From Nemertoderma westbladi (taxonomy: Eukaryota; Xenacoelomorpha; Nemertodermatida; Nemertodermatidae): a stretch of 48,678 nt of DNA. A program made the position numbers and the translations under genes. Where the stretch lies: assembly GCA_032718475.1 (NCBI GenBank), contig JAUCBJ010007610.1, positions 1 through 48,678 on the forward strand, given 5' to 3'. The notes under the pieces are model-generated. The model had not been told where the DNA came from. It made no database searches and saw nothing but the letters and a program-made list of their open reading frames with translations. Below, piece after piece: positions 1 to 11,655 of this stretch (the stretch's first letter is position 1; each line of letters starts with the position of its first letter).

Positions 1-1187
1 AAGTAGACGTGCTTGCTTAGGTTGGTGGGTGGGTGCAGTTAAGTAGGTGTGCTTAGGTGGGTGGGTGGGTGCGGTTAAGTCGATGTGCTTAGGAGGGTGG
101 GTGGCCGGGTGCGGTTAAGTAGGTGTGCTTAGGTGGGTGGATGGGTGCGGCTAAGTCGATATGCTTAGGTGGGTGGGTGGGTGCGGTTAAGTAGGTGTGC
201 TTAGGTGTGTGGGTGGGTGCGGTTAAGTCGATGTGCTTAGGTGGGTGCGGTTAACTAGGTGTGCTTAGGTAGGAGGTGGGTGCGGGTAAGTGTACGTGCT
301 TAGGTGGGTGGGTGGGTGGGTGTGGTTAAGTACACGTGCTTAGGTGGGTTGGTGGGTGGGTGCGGTTAAGTCGATGTGCTTAGGTGGATGCGGCTAACTA
401 GGTGTGCTTAGGTAGGCGGGTGGGTGCGGGTAAGTATACGTGCTTAGGTGGGTGGGTGGGTGCGGTTAAGTCGATGTGCTTAGGTGGGTGGGTGGGTGTT
501 TGCGGTTAAGTCGATGTGCTTACGTGGGTGCGGCTAACAAGGTGTGCTTAGGTAGGTGGGTGGGTGGGTGCGGGTAAGTATACGTGCTTAGGTGGGTGGG
601 TGAGTGCGGTTAAGTCGATGTGCTTAGGTGGGTGGGTGTTTGCGGTTAAGTAGACGTGCTTAGGTGTGTGGGTGGGTGCGGGTAAGTAGACGTGCTCAGG
701 TGTGTGGGTGGGTGTGGTTAAGTAGACGTGCTGAGGTGGGTGGGTGGGTGCGGTTAAGTCGATGTGCTTAGGTGGGTGCGGTTAACTAGGTGTGCTTAGG
801 TAGGTGGGTGGGTGTGGGTAAGAATACGTGCTTAGGTGGGTGGGTGCCGTTAAGTCGATGTGCTTAGGTGGATGGGTGCGGTTAAGTACACGTGCTTAGG
901 TGTGTGGGTGGGTGCGGTTAAGTAGACGTGTTTAGGTGGGTGGGTGGGTGCGGGTAAGTAGACGTGCTTAGGAGGGCGGGTGGGTGCGGTTAAGTAGGTG
1001 TGCTTAGGTGGGTGGGTGGGTGCGGTTAAGTAGGTGTGCTTATGTGGGTGGGTGGGTGGGTGTGGTTAACTAGACGTGGGTGGGGGGGGGGGGGGTAAGT
1101 TTAGCAACTGTTAAGTCGTATTACCACTTCTCAATAAGGTAGACAGCTGTATGTTTACAGTATAGAACGGTCGTAAAATAGAGGCGT

Positions 1188-1676
1188 CCCATTGGATGCT
1201 ATTTATAGATCCATACCCCTTTTCTTTCCCCCTCTTCCCCCTTTTCTTACGCGCTCTTACCCCCAGCACAGAGAAGATCTTCCCCCAGCTCGCGCGCGTA
1301 CTGCCACTAATATGTCTCTGTTAGTTGAAACAAAATTGGAACATAATTGAAACATATTAGGAGCCACGTAATGGTGTCCTACCTGCAATGCTATGTATGC
1401 CAGTGAAACAAATTTGAAACAAATTAGGAGAGCCGTAATGATAGTCTACCGGAGAATTGGAACAATGATGGGCTACGGAGCTCAAAAAATTGGAACAATG
1501 TTAAGTATGCCAGTGAAACAAATTTGAAACAAATTAGGAGAGCCGTAATGATAGCCTACCGGAAGAATTGGAACAATGATGGGCTACGGAGCTGCCTGGG
1601 TTGTTTGGCTGAACCAGTGGTGGCACGGATGAGGGGGTAAGAAAAGGGGGAAGGATCTAAAAATAGCACCCAATAG
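1188..1676. repeat. Inverted-repeat element in the spacer, copy 1
   Basis: The arm at 1188-1251 (cccattggatgctatttata...) pairs imperfectly with 1630-1676 (ending agcacccaatagg). The left arm carries about 22 extra pyrimidine-rich bases. Between the arms are two copies, 110 bp apart (from about 1395 and 1505), of a segment with gaaacaaatttgaaac, ggagagccgtaatgatag and gaacaatgatgggctac. It has the form of a MITE-like or foldback element captured in the satellite unit. I see no target duplication and do not recognise the family. Both arms contain CCAAT-like and TATA-like words. Confidence 0.6.
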
Positions 1677-3464
1677 GAAGCTTCTAACTTCTTGCATTGC
1701 TACGGCTACCGGTACCTTGCTTGGCCTCTAGGCTGGCTCTGGCATAACCCTTATTTTCGTATGCGGATAAAGGTAATGTTTTAAAGATCTGGTGTGTAAA
1801 ACGCGTTTTTGTGCAGTGATGTTTACGATATTATAATTAAACTAACTGCACTAACTATCTCACATTTATTTAATAATATATGGTAAAAAAAAGCAACCAA
1901 CCTATCAATTACAATAATTTACAATAGTTATCGAATGTTCTAGGATGTAAATACTTAGCATTATTTTATAGGAAACGATTATAAAAAAAGGTTCTTGTAA
2001 AAAAGGTTTTGGCGAAAACTGTCCCTGCTTTCCGTTTTTGCAAATTTCTGGTACGGCATGATTGCTCCGAGAATGTTTGCCGTGTAGTCTGAATAAGGTA
2101 GAAAAGGTAGGGGTGGGTGTGTTTGTTAAGTTCGGGCGGTCGGTGCGGGTAAATAGGATGTGAGAGGGAGGGAGGGTGGTAGGGGTAGGTGAGTGCGGGT
2201 AATTAGGTGTGTAGGGGTAGGGGAGGTTGGGTGCGGTTAAGTAGACGTGCTTGCTTAGTTTGGTGTGTGGGTGCGGTTAAGTAGACGTGCTTGCTTAGGT
2301 TGGTGGGTGGGTGCAGTTAAGTAGGTGTGCTTAGGTGGGTGGGTGGGTGCGGTTAAGTCGATGTGCTTAGGAGGGTGGGTGGCCGGGTGCGGTTAAGTAG
2401 GTGTGCTTAGGTGGGTGGATGGGTGCGGCTAAGTCGATATGCTTAGGTGGGTGGGTGGGTGCGGTTAAGTAGGTGTGCTTAGGTGTGTGGGTGGGTGCGG
2501 TTAAGTCGATGTGCTTAGGTGGGTGCGGTTAACTAGGTGTGCTTAGGTAGGAGGTGGGTGCGGGTAAGTGTACGTGCTTAGGTGGGTGGGTGGGTGGGTG
2601 TGGTTAAGTACACGTGCTTAGGTGGGTTGGTGGGTGGGTGCGGTTAAGTCGATGTGCTTAGGTGGATGCGGCTAACTAGGTGTGCTTAGGTAGGCGGGTG
2701 GGTGCGGGTAAGTATACGTGCTTAGGTGGGTGGGTGGGTGCGGTTAAGTCGATGTGCTTAGGTGGGTGGGTGGGTGTTTGCGGTTAAGTCGATGTGCTTA
2801 CGTGGGTGCGGCTAACAAGGTGTGCTTAGGTAGGTGGGTGGGTGGGTGCGGGTAAGTATACGTGCTTAGGTGGGTGGGTGAGTGCGGTTAAGTCGATGTG
2901 CTTAGGTGGGTGGGTGTTTGCGGTTAAGTAGACGTGCTTAGGTGTGTGGGTGGGTGCGGGTAAGTAGACGTGCTCAGGTGTGTGGGTGGGTGTGGTTAAG
3001 TAGACGTGCTGAGGTGGGTGGGTGGGTGCGGTTAAGTCGATGTGCTTAGGTGGGTGCGGTTAACTAGGTGTGCTTAGGTAGGTGGGTGGGTGTGGGTAAG
3101 AATACGTGCTTAGGTGGGTGGGTGCCGTTAAGTCGATGTGCTTAGGTGGATGGGTGCGGTTAAGTACACGTGCTTAGGTGTGTGGGTGGGTGCGGTTAAG
3201 TAGACGTGTTTAGGTGGGTGGGTGGGTGCGGGTAAGTAGACGTGCTTAGGAGGGCGGGTGGGTGCGGTTAAGTAGGTGTGCTTAGGTGGGTGGGTGGGTG
3301 CGGTTAAGTAGGTGTGCTTATGTGGGTGGGTGGGTGGGTGTGGTTAACTAGACGTGGGTGGGGGGGGGGGGGTAAGTTTAGCAACTGTTAAGTCGTATTA
3401 CCACTTCTCAATAAGGTAGACAGCTGTATGTTTACAGTATAGAACGGTCGTAAAATAGAGGCGT

Positions 3465-3953
3465 CCCATTGGATGCTATTTATAGATCCATACCCCTTTT
3501 CTTTCCCCCTCTTCCCCCTTTTCTTACGCGCTCTTACCCCCAGCACAGAGAAGATCTTCCCCCAGCTCGCGCGCGTACTGCCACTAATATGTCTCTGTTA
3601 GTTGAAACAAAATTGGAACATAATTGAAACATATTAGGAGCCACGTAATGGTGTCCTACCTGCAATGCTATGTATGCCAGTGAAACAAATTTGAAACAAA
3701 TTAGGAGAGCCGTAATGATAGTCTACCGGAGAATTGGAACAATGATGGGCTACGGAGCTCAAAAAATTGGAACAATGTTAAGTATGCCAGTGAAACAAAT
3801 TTGAAACAAATTAGGAGAGCCGTAATGATAGCCTACCGGAAGAATTGGAACAATGATGGGCTACGGAGCTGCCTGGGTTGTTTGGCTGAACCAGTGGTGG
3901 CACGGATGAGGGGGTAAGAAAAGGGGGAAGGATCTAAAAATAGCACCCAATAG
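3465..3953. repeat. Inverted-repeat element in the spacer, copy 2
   Basis: This is the same structure as at 1188-1676, shifted by 2277 bp and essentially identical, with both arms and the two 110 bp internal repeats. Confidence 0.6.
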
Positions 3954-5742
3954 GAAGCTTCTAACTTCTTGCATTGCTATGGCTACCGGTACCTTGCTTG
4001 GCCTCTAGGCTGGCTCTGGCATAACCCTTATTTTCGTATGCGGATAAAGGTAATGTTTTAAAGATCTGGTGTGTAAAACGCGTTTTTGTGCAGTGATGTT
4101 TACGATATTATAATTAAACTAACTGCACTAACTATCTCACATTTATTTAATAATATATGGTAAAAAAAAGCAACCAACCTATCAATTACAATAATTTACA
4201 ATAGTTATCGAATGTTCTAGGATGTAAATACTTAGCATTATTTTATAGGAAACGATTATAAAAAAAGGTTCTTGTAAAAAAGGTTTTGGCGAAAACTGTC
4301 CCTGCTTTCCGTTTTTGCAAATTTCTGGTACGGCATGATTGCTCCGAGAATGTTTGCCGTGTAGTCTGAATAAGGTAGAAAAGGTAGGGGTGGGTGTGTT
4401 TGTTAAGTTCGGGCGGTCGGTGCGGGTAAATAGGATGTGAGAGGGAGGGAGGGTGGTAGGGGTAGGTGAGTGCGGGTAATTAGGTGTGTAGGGGTAGGGG
4501 AGGTTGGGTGCGGTTAAGTAGACGTGCTTGCTTAGTTTGGTGTGTGGGTGCGGTTAAGTAGACGTGCTTGCTTAGGTTGGTGGGTGGGTGCAGTTAAGTA
4601 GGTGTGCTTAGGTGGGTGGGTGGGTGCGGTTAAGTCGATGTGCTTAGGAGGGTGGGTGGCCGGGTGCGGTTAAGTAGGTGTGCTTAGGTGGGTGGATGGG
4701 TGCGGCTAAGTCGATATGCTTAGGTGGGTGGGTGGGTGCGGTTAAGTAGGTGTGCTTAGGTGTGTGGGTGGGTGCGGTTAAGTCGATGTGCTTAGGTGGG
4801 TGCGGTTAACTAGGTGTGCTTAGGTAGGAGGTGGGTGCGGGTAAGTGTACGTGCTTAGGTGGGTGGGTGGGTGGGTGTGGTTAAGTACACGTGCTTAGGT
4901 GGGTTGGTGGGTGGGTGCGGTTAAGTCGATGTGCTTAGGTGGATGCGGCTAACTAGGTGTGCTTAGGTAGGCGGGTGGGTGCGGGTAAGTATACGTGCTT
5001 AGGTGGGTGGGTGGGTGCGGTTAAGTCGATGTGCTTAGGTGGGTGGGTGGGTGTTTGCGGTTAAGTCGATGTGCTTACGTGGGTGCGGCTAACAAGGTGT
5101 GCTTAGGTAGGTGGGTGGGTGGGTGCGGGTAAGTATACGTGCTTAGGTGGGTGGGTGAGTGCGGTTAAGTCGATGTGCTTAGGTGGGTGGGTGTTTGCGG
5201 TTAAGTAGACGTGCTTAGGTGTGTGGGTGGGTGCGGGTAAGTAGACGTGCTCAGGTGTGTGGGTGGGTGTGGTTAAGTAGACGTGCTGAGGTGGGTGGGT
5301 GGGTGCGGTTAAGTCGATGTGCTTAGGTGGGTGCGGTTAACTAGGTGTGCTTAGGTAGGTGGGTGGGTGTGGGTAAGAATACGTGCTTAGGTGGGTGGGT
5401 GCCGTTAAGTCGATGTGCTTAGGTGGATGGGTGCGGTTAAGTACACGTGCTTAGGTGTGTGGGTGGGTGCGGTTAAGTAGACGTGTTTAGGTGGGTGGGT
5501 GGGTGCGGGTAAGTAGACGTGCTTAGGAGGGCGGGTGGGTGCGGTTAAGTAGGTGTGCTTAGGTGGGTGGGTGGGTGCGGTTAAGTAGGTGTGCTTATGT
5601 GGGTGGGTGGGTGGGTGTGGTTAACTAGACGTGGGTGGGGGGGGGGGGGGTAAGTTTAGCAACTGTTAAGTCGTATTACCACTTCTCAATAAGGTAGACA
5701 GCTGTATGTTTACAGTATAGAACGGTCGTAAAATAGAGGCGT

Positions 5743-6100
5743 CCCATTGGATGCTATTTATAGATCCATACCCCTTTTCTTTCCCCCTCTTCCCCCTTTT
5801 CTTACGCGCTCTTACCCCCAGCACAGAGAAGATCTTCCCCCAGCTCGCGCGCGTACTGCCACTAATATGTCTCTGTTAGTTGAAACAAAATTGGAACATA
5901 ATTGAAACATATTAGGAGCCACGTAATGGTGTCCTACCTGCAATGCTATGTATGCCAGTGAAACAAATTTGAAACAAATTAGGAGAGCCGTAATGATAGT
6001 CTACCGGAGAATTGGAACAATGATGGGCTACGGAGCTCAAAAAATTGGAACAATGTTAAGTATGCCAGTGAAACAAATTTGAAACAAATTAGGAGAGCCG
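5743..6100. repeat. Inverted-repeat element, copy 3, right arm deleted
   Basis: The left arm and internal repeats are present, but at 6100/6101 the sequence jumps from aggagagccg to ttaataatat. This removes 324 bp, including the right arm, relative to copies 1 and 2. Confidence 0.6.
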
Positions 6101-8207
6101 TTAATAATATATGGTAAAAAAAGCAACTAACCTATCAATTACAATAATTTACAATAGTTATCGAATATTCTAGGATGTAAATACTTAGCATTATTTTATA
6201 GGAAACGATTATAAAAAAACGGTTCTTGTAAAAAAGGTTTTGGCGAAAACTGTCCCTGCTTTCCGTTTTTGCAAATTTCTGGTACGGCATGATTGCTCCG
6301 AGAATGTTTGCCGTGTAGTCTGAATAAGGTAGAAAAGGTAGGGGTGGGTGTGTTTGTTAAGTTCGGGCGGTCGGTGCGGGTAAATAGGATGTGAGAGGGA
6401 GGGAGGGTGGTAGGGGTAGGTGAGTGCGGGTAATTAGGTGTGTAGGGGTAGGGGAGGTTGGGTGCGGTTAAGTAGACGTGCTTGCTTAGTTTGGTGTGTG
6501 GGTGCGGTTAAGTAGACGTGCTTGCTTAGGTTGGTGGGTGGGTGCAGTTAAGTAGGTGTGCTTAGGTGGGTGGGTGGGTGCGGTTAAGTCGATGTGCTTA
6601 GGAGGGTGGGTGGCCGGGTGCGGTTAAGTAGGTGTGCTTAGGTGGGTGGATGGGTGCGGCTAAGTCGATATGCTTAGGTGGGTGGGTGGGTGCGGTTAAG
6701 TAGGTGTGCTTAGGTGTGTGGGTGGGTGCGGTTAAGTAGACGTGCTTAGGAGGGTGGGTGGGTGCGGTTGAGTAGGTGTGCTTAGGTGTGTGGGTGGGTG
6801 CGGTTAAGTCGATGTGCTTAGGTGGGTTGGTTGATTGTTTGCGGTTAAGTACACGTGCGGTTAAGTAGGTGTGCTTAGGTGGGTGGGTGGGTGCCGTTAA
6901 GTCGATGTGCTGAGGTGGGTGGGTGTGGTTAAGTAAACGTGCTTAGGTGGGTGGGTTGGTGTGGTTAAGTATACGTGTTTAGGTGGATGCGGTTAACTAT
7001 GTGTGCTTAGGTAGGAGGTGGGTGCGGGTAAGTATACGTGCTTAGGTGGGTGGGTGGGTTGGTGTGGTTAAGTACAAGTGCTTATGTGGGTTGGTGGGTG
7101 CGGTTAAGTCGATGTGCTTAGGTGGGTGCGGTTAACTAGGTGTGCTTAGGTAGGAGGTGGGTGCGGGTAAGTATACGTGCTTAGGTGGGTGGGTGGGTGG
7201 GTGTGGCTAAGTACACGTGCTTATGTGGGTGGGTGGGTGCGGTTAAGTCGATGTGCTTAGGTGGGTGCGGTTAACTAGGTGTGCTTAGGTAGGAGGTGGG
7301 TGCGGGTAAGTGTACGTGCTTAGGTGGGTGGGTGGGTGGGTGTGGTTAAGTACACGTGCTTAGGTGGGTTGGTGGGTGGGTGCGGTTAAGTCGATGTGCT
7401 TAGGTGGATGCGGCTAACTAGGTGTGCTTAGGTAGGCGGGTGGGTGCGGGTAAGTATACGTGCTTAGGTGGGTGGGTGGGTGCGGTTAAGTCGATGTGCT
7501 TAGGTGGGTGGGTGGGTGTTTGCGGTTAAGTCGATGTGCTTACGTGGGTGCGGCTAACAAGGTGTGCTTAGGTAGGTGGGTGGGTGGGTGCGGGTAAGTA
7601 TACGTGCTTAGGTGGGTGGGTGAGTGCGGTTAAGTCGATGTGCTTAGGTGGGTGGGTGTTTGCGGTTAAGTAGACGTGCTTAGGTGTGTGGGTGGGTGCG
7701 GGTAAGTAGACGTGCTCAGGTGTGTGGGTGGGTGTGGTTAAGTAGACGTGCTGAGGTGGGTGGGTGGGTGCGGTTAAGTCGATGTGCTTAGGTGGGTGCG
7801 GTTAACTAGGTGTGCTTAGGTAGGTGGGTGGGTGTGGGTAAGAATACGTGCTTAGGTGGGTGGGTGCCGTTAAGTCGATGTGCTTAGGTGGATGGGTGCG
7901 GTTAAGTACACGTGCTTAGGTGTGTGGGTGGGTGCGGTTAAGTAGACGTGTTTAGGTGGGTGGGTGGGTGCGGGTAAGTAGACGTGCTTAGGAGGGCGGG
8001 TGGGTGCGGTTAAGTAGGTGTGCTTAGGTGGGTGGGTGGGTGCGGTTAAGTAGGTGTGCTTATGTGGGTGGGTGGGTGGGTGTGGTTAACTAGACGTGGG
8101 TGGGGGGGGGGGGGGTAAGTTTAGCAACTGTTAAGTCGTATTACCACTTCTCAATAAGGTAGACAGCTGTATGTTTACAGTATAGAACGGTCGTAAAATA
8201 GAGGCGT

Positions 8208-8309
8208 CCCATTGGATGCTATTTATAGATCCATACCCCTTTTCTTTCCCCCTCTTCCCCCTTTTCTTACGCGCTCTTACCCCCAGCACAGAGAAGATCT
8301 TCCCCCAGC
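8208..8309. repeat. Inverted-repeat element, copy 4, left arm only; end of the array
   Basis: It matches copy 1 up to the word cccccagct at 8309, where copies 1-3 continue cgcgcgcgtactgcc but this one goes into unrelated AT-rich DNA. This is the right-hand boundary of the whole satellite. Confidence 0.65.
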
Positions 8310-8827
8310 TCTTATAGTAAATGATCTCTCTAGACATTCTCTACACACTATAGGTACTTGCCACATTCTGCAATCCTTGCTGCAGTCTGCTAACATTTAT
8401 ACTGTTTTATTATGTTATTCATTATTGTTTGGTAACATATTCAAGGGATGTTTATATTTGGAGAATACGTTAATTAATAGTCAACATTAATAACATTAAT
8501 AGATTTTGCTATTCTACTTTTTGGTAGAGCACGTTTATGTTCCGTAAGAACATTAATTTATTTCTTGATTTTGTTGTTCCATAGGGGCAACATAAATCTA
8601 CCCCAACGGTCGAGCGGTAATTGTAGGCCTAGTGGTACCGGTCTGGTACCGTATAGCAGTATTAATTCGATTGTGATCATTATATACCGGTAGGTCTTAG
8701 TAGTTAATTGGGGACTGCAGCCCTGGTTTCTATTGAGATTTTACTTATTTCTGTCAACTTTGTTTATCTGTAAGTGTAGTATTGAGCAGAACAAAGCACA
8801 AAAATAATAAAATAAAAAATATAATTA
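8310..8827. other. AT-rich spacer, no gene seen
   Basis: This is AT-rich sequence after the array boundary. The short open frames crossing 8131-8490 read through the satellite edge and look like chance. I see no RNA gene or element ends. Confidence 0.5.
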
Positions 8828-9195
8828 CATACGTCCAATGGGTACTAACGTACATACATACGTCTGATGAGTACACCTGTACTAACGTACATAATATTTA
8901 GGAGTAGATAGACACAATTATGTACGCTCGATGAGTACAAACGTACTAACATACATACAGTACATACATCTGATGAGTACACCTGTACTAATGTACATAA
9001 TTACATATGCACTAATGCCCGGTCAATGGGACCAATAATAGTACATGTACTGTATTTAGGATTAGAAAGGATACATAGTACCGCATGTAGGATTAGATGA
9101 GTACACATTACGTGCATCTGATGAGCACAATGTGCTAATGTACATAATAAGTACTAACGCCGGGTCAATGGGACCAATAATACTATATAATACGT
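8828..9195. repeat. Degenerate direct repeats rich in GTAC words
   Basis: The motif CTGATGAGTACACCTGTACTAA followed by a GTACATAA word appears, diverged, near 8865, 8967 and 9114. A second motif, GGTCAATGGGACCAATAAT, appears at about 9020 and 9164, roughly 144 bp apart. The copies are strongly decayed, so this is an old tandem duplication or a remnant of a larger satellite. Confidence 0.5.
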
Positions 9196-9699
9196 ACTAT
9201 AGTGGGCACTGAGGGCGCCACGTGAGGAGTTGAGGGGGATATGTAGGCGTGGTAGAATAGACAGTGTAGGCCACATGATCTAGACTACTATAGCGCATAG
9301 CCCAGAGTGCAGACTTAGAGTATTGTTATTGTCTGGCTGTCTAGTGGAAAGTTAGTACAACAATAGGAAAATTGTAGCTAGTCTTCTCTGTAAACATACA
9401 ATAAGTGGTGATGAATTACTTATGAAGTAATTAGCTGACGAGGTGTTACTTAATAAGTAGCAAAGATGTATGGGTAAATAATTATAGCAAGGTGGAGAAA
9501 TCGTGGCAACTAATAGTTGAAAAATTCTAGAAACATAATTAAAAAGTAATGAACAAAATTGCAAAAATAGGGAAAATTGTCACGTAACCAGAAAATAATT
9601 GTACAAAAGGTAAATAAAGGTAAATACTGTAGAAGGTAGGCCATTGCTGATCTGACACTAATTGAAACTGAAATTAGTTATCTCTTGCCCTACTGAGCT
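9196..9699. other. Intergenic AT-rich stretch, nothing recognised
   Basis: There are only short chance ORFs (such as 9352-9564 minus, with no recognisable family) and no repeats above background. Confidence 0.4.
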
Positions 9700-10689
9700 T
9701 TTGCAAGGCACCACCAGTTTTGTGAGAGAGAGAAATCGGGATGGTGGAGAAGTTAGTCAAGAGAAGGAAGTCGGAGAAGAGTGAGAGTGAGCTGTTAGTC
9801 GATTTCACGCTGAAACAAGCATCCAGAGAATAAGACGAGGAAGTATTACAAACGACTTCCTAAGAGTCAGAAGGCTTACGCGTTACAAGATCAGTTTAGG
9901 GGTATGCACGAAAGGGGTCAAGGGGGTCGGGTAGAACTATATTGCTACATCTAGCGGCACCGAATGGAGATATTTTTATGTTCGACCCAGGGACCTATGG
10001 CAAGAAAGACAGACCGAAGTTGAATTGTCCACAGGATGCGGTGCAGACATTGGTGAGATCGAAGACTATGATCAAGATTGGATCGGCGATACGCTACGAC
10101 GACAAAAGCAGGAGGGACACTCAGTGGGACCGCCAGCGAAACGAGACCGTGAGATGATAACAGCCACACCCAAGGATCCAACAATGGGGATTGGCTGTGT
10201 CAGTGCGGATGAGTGCCCTAAAGAGCAAACAAGTGGAGAAGAAACGGTTGAGACAGGACGATGACAGGGGCAAGGATATGAGGTGGTTTCCAGAGGAAAC
10301 GGGAGGGAAACTTTAAGATTGATACCAGACTATATTGATATGTCTGGAAGGCACTGCGAGGATTAAAACTAACTGATACTCAAGGCTCACACCTTTTTAT
10401 ATAAGTGTAAAATTAATGCATACCATACATATGTAATCAATCGAAAAGTGCAATACGTAGATCTATAATAAATACAACGTACGTACTATAGTCAGATATA
10501 ACCTCTTCCAATTAGCTACTGGGACTGGGGACTAAATGACTGAAACAGTAGGACAAGACAAAGGACCCACTTACCACATATGTGCGCACATGTGTGAGGT
10601 TGTGAGGGCCGACAGGAGTATAGAGAGTGAGATAGAGGGTAGAGATAGAGATAGATCTAGGGATAGAGATAGAGGGTGCGATGATGAGG
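9700..10689. other. Purine-rich stretch with broken open frames, unrecognised
   Basis: From about 9720 the plus strand is purine-rich and less AT-biased. It carries overlapping open frames of 71 and 79 codons (9942-10157 and 10025-10264) with hydrophilic, charged composition, such as the stretch EDYDQDWIGDTLRRQKQEG. Neither matches a family I know. Together with the LTR-like block that follows, this could be the decayed interior of an LTR retrotransposon, but no protease, RT, RNase H or integrase motif is visible. A GATAGA-rich purine tract (10620-10677) leads up to the LTR-like start. Confidence 0.25.
10620..10677 (+). repeat. GATAGA-type simple repeat / purine tract
   Basis: Imperfect GATAGAGATAGA units, all purine plus T. 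It could be a simple repeat or the polypurine tract before a 3-prime LTR starting near 10690. Confidence 0.6.
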
Positions 10690-11533
10690 TGTGATGCGAT
10701 CGTCTAAATAGAGACGCCAGATGCCTTGGTAAAACTTAGCTCACAGATGTACCAAGGGTGGGTAGTGAGAGCAGACCCAGAGGGACCAGCCTGGAAAGCT
10801 GGCCCAAGAAAAGAATTCCACCCCACATCCGATACTAGATCGGATTCCAGCGGAATTGGAGCGCACTTGAGGATGATGCTATCTTCTCACCGGGAAGATA
10901 GCATGGGGGTGAGTGTTAGCGGATCCAATCTGCTGCACCACCCAACGAGAAATGGGGAAATCGTGATTTACGAATCATGATTAGATATGAAATATTTCCC
11001 AAGGCAATATTGCATACCGGAGGGAATAAGGCAATATAAACTGCCAGCTAGAGAGAGATGCCAATATATCTCAGGGGGAAGCCAACACAGGGCCAGGAAG
11101 ATAGGGAGTGGTCAGGGGAAGTAAACCAACCAATAGTGGGCGGTACACCATCAATTAGCGCGTATCTATTGGTAGGTCAATACAGTAAGCAATGAGTGTA
11201 ATCATCCATGCAATGTCCATATAACTGTTTGTTACTCAGTGTTAATTGTGATTCAGTTGGCTAGTATTCAGAGTAGAAGTTAAATGGTTTAAACCGTCGT
11301 CATTACTCATTACTGCTGTCATTGTACAATACTGATTGTGCTATATTACCGGTACTCATACATCTGAGATCATCAACAACAATAACTAAACTCTATCTTT
11401 GTTACACCGGCCTGTCAGCCTTTCAGCCCCTTAACAGCCTTTCAGTGACTAAGCGGACGCGGCGATGCGTATTTCCCATACAACTCGAAACACACACCGG
11501 TCAGGATCTCTTGCCAACTCGGATCCCGTCACA
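10690..11533 (+). mobile_element. Possible decayed LTR (solo or 3-prime LTR)
   Basis: This 844 bp block begins TGTGATGCG and ends CCCGTCACA, which are near-inverted ends of TG...CA form. A purine-rich tract lies immediately upstream. It contains an 11 bp perfect hairpin (10876-10904) and an imperfect inverted repeat around ACCAATAG/CTATTGGT (about 11127-11175). I find no second copy in the window and no flanking duplication (tgagg before, tttaa after). If it is an LTR, it is either the 3-prime LTR of an element whose interior is the unrecognised stretch at 9700-10689, or an old solo LTR. This call rests on ends and context only. Confidence 0.25.
10876..10904. other. Perfect 11 bp hairpin with 7 nt loop
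   Basis: ATGCTATCTTC (10876-10886) pairs exactly with GAAGATAGCAT (10894-10904) around the loop TCACCGG. It could fold in RNA or be a palindromic binding site. Confidence 0.6.
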
Positions 11534-11655
11534 TTTAAAGTGAAATTGCTCTCTAGGGTTTTTTCATATGCTCTTTCACATGAAACCAACGAAAACTCGA
11601 AAAACAATTTCTGAGTTGCCTACCTTAGATAATTTGTGCAATTTATAGTTAGGCC
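11534..11655. other. Short AT-rich gap
   Basis: No feature was seen other than the candidate left target duplication GTTAGGCC (11648-11655) of the next element. Confidence 0.4.

Larger units (their letters stand above)
1..8309. repeat. Higher-order tandem repeat, about 2.28 kb period, G-rich satellite plus spacer
   Basis: The marker beginning aagtagacgtgcttgctt recurs at 1, 2279, 4556 and 6510, giving periods of 2278, 2277 and 1954. Each unit has about 1.1-1.3 kb of G-rich subrepeats (typical subunit GTGCGGTTAAGTNNACGTG then CTTAGGTGGGTGGGTG, 30-45 bp), a run of 13-14 G, and a spacer of about 1 kb (1097-2104 in copy 1) that is not G-rich. Copies 1 and 2 differ at only a few bases (for example C/T at 1705 versus its partner, and G-run length). 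Copy 3 lacks 324 bp of spacer, and copy 4 carries 511 bp of extra subrepeats and stops at 8309. No gene is visible. Runs of GGTGGGTGGGTGGG could form G-quadruplexes; that is inference. The window opens inside the array, so it continues to the left. Confidence 0.95.

Noticed and set aside
1097-2104. Ribosomal DNA intergenic spacer with spacer promoters
   Set aside because: Tandem units with a promoter-like inverted segment suggested this, but no rRNA sequence or recognisable Pol I promoter is present.
1-2278. Telomeric repeat
   Set aside because: CTTAGGTGGG subunits contain TTAGG but not as a perfect short tandem telomere repeat, and the period and spacer argue for a satellite. A subtelomeric location remains possible.
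8131-8490. Overlapping short ORFs on both strands at the satellite edge
   Set aside because: They span the boundary of the repeat, show no domain and would be present in each satellite copy by chance.
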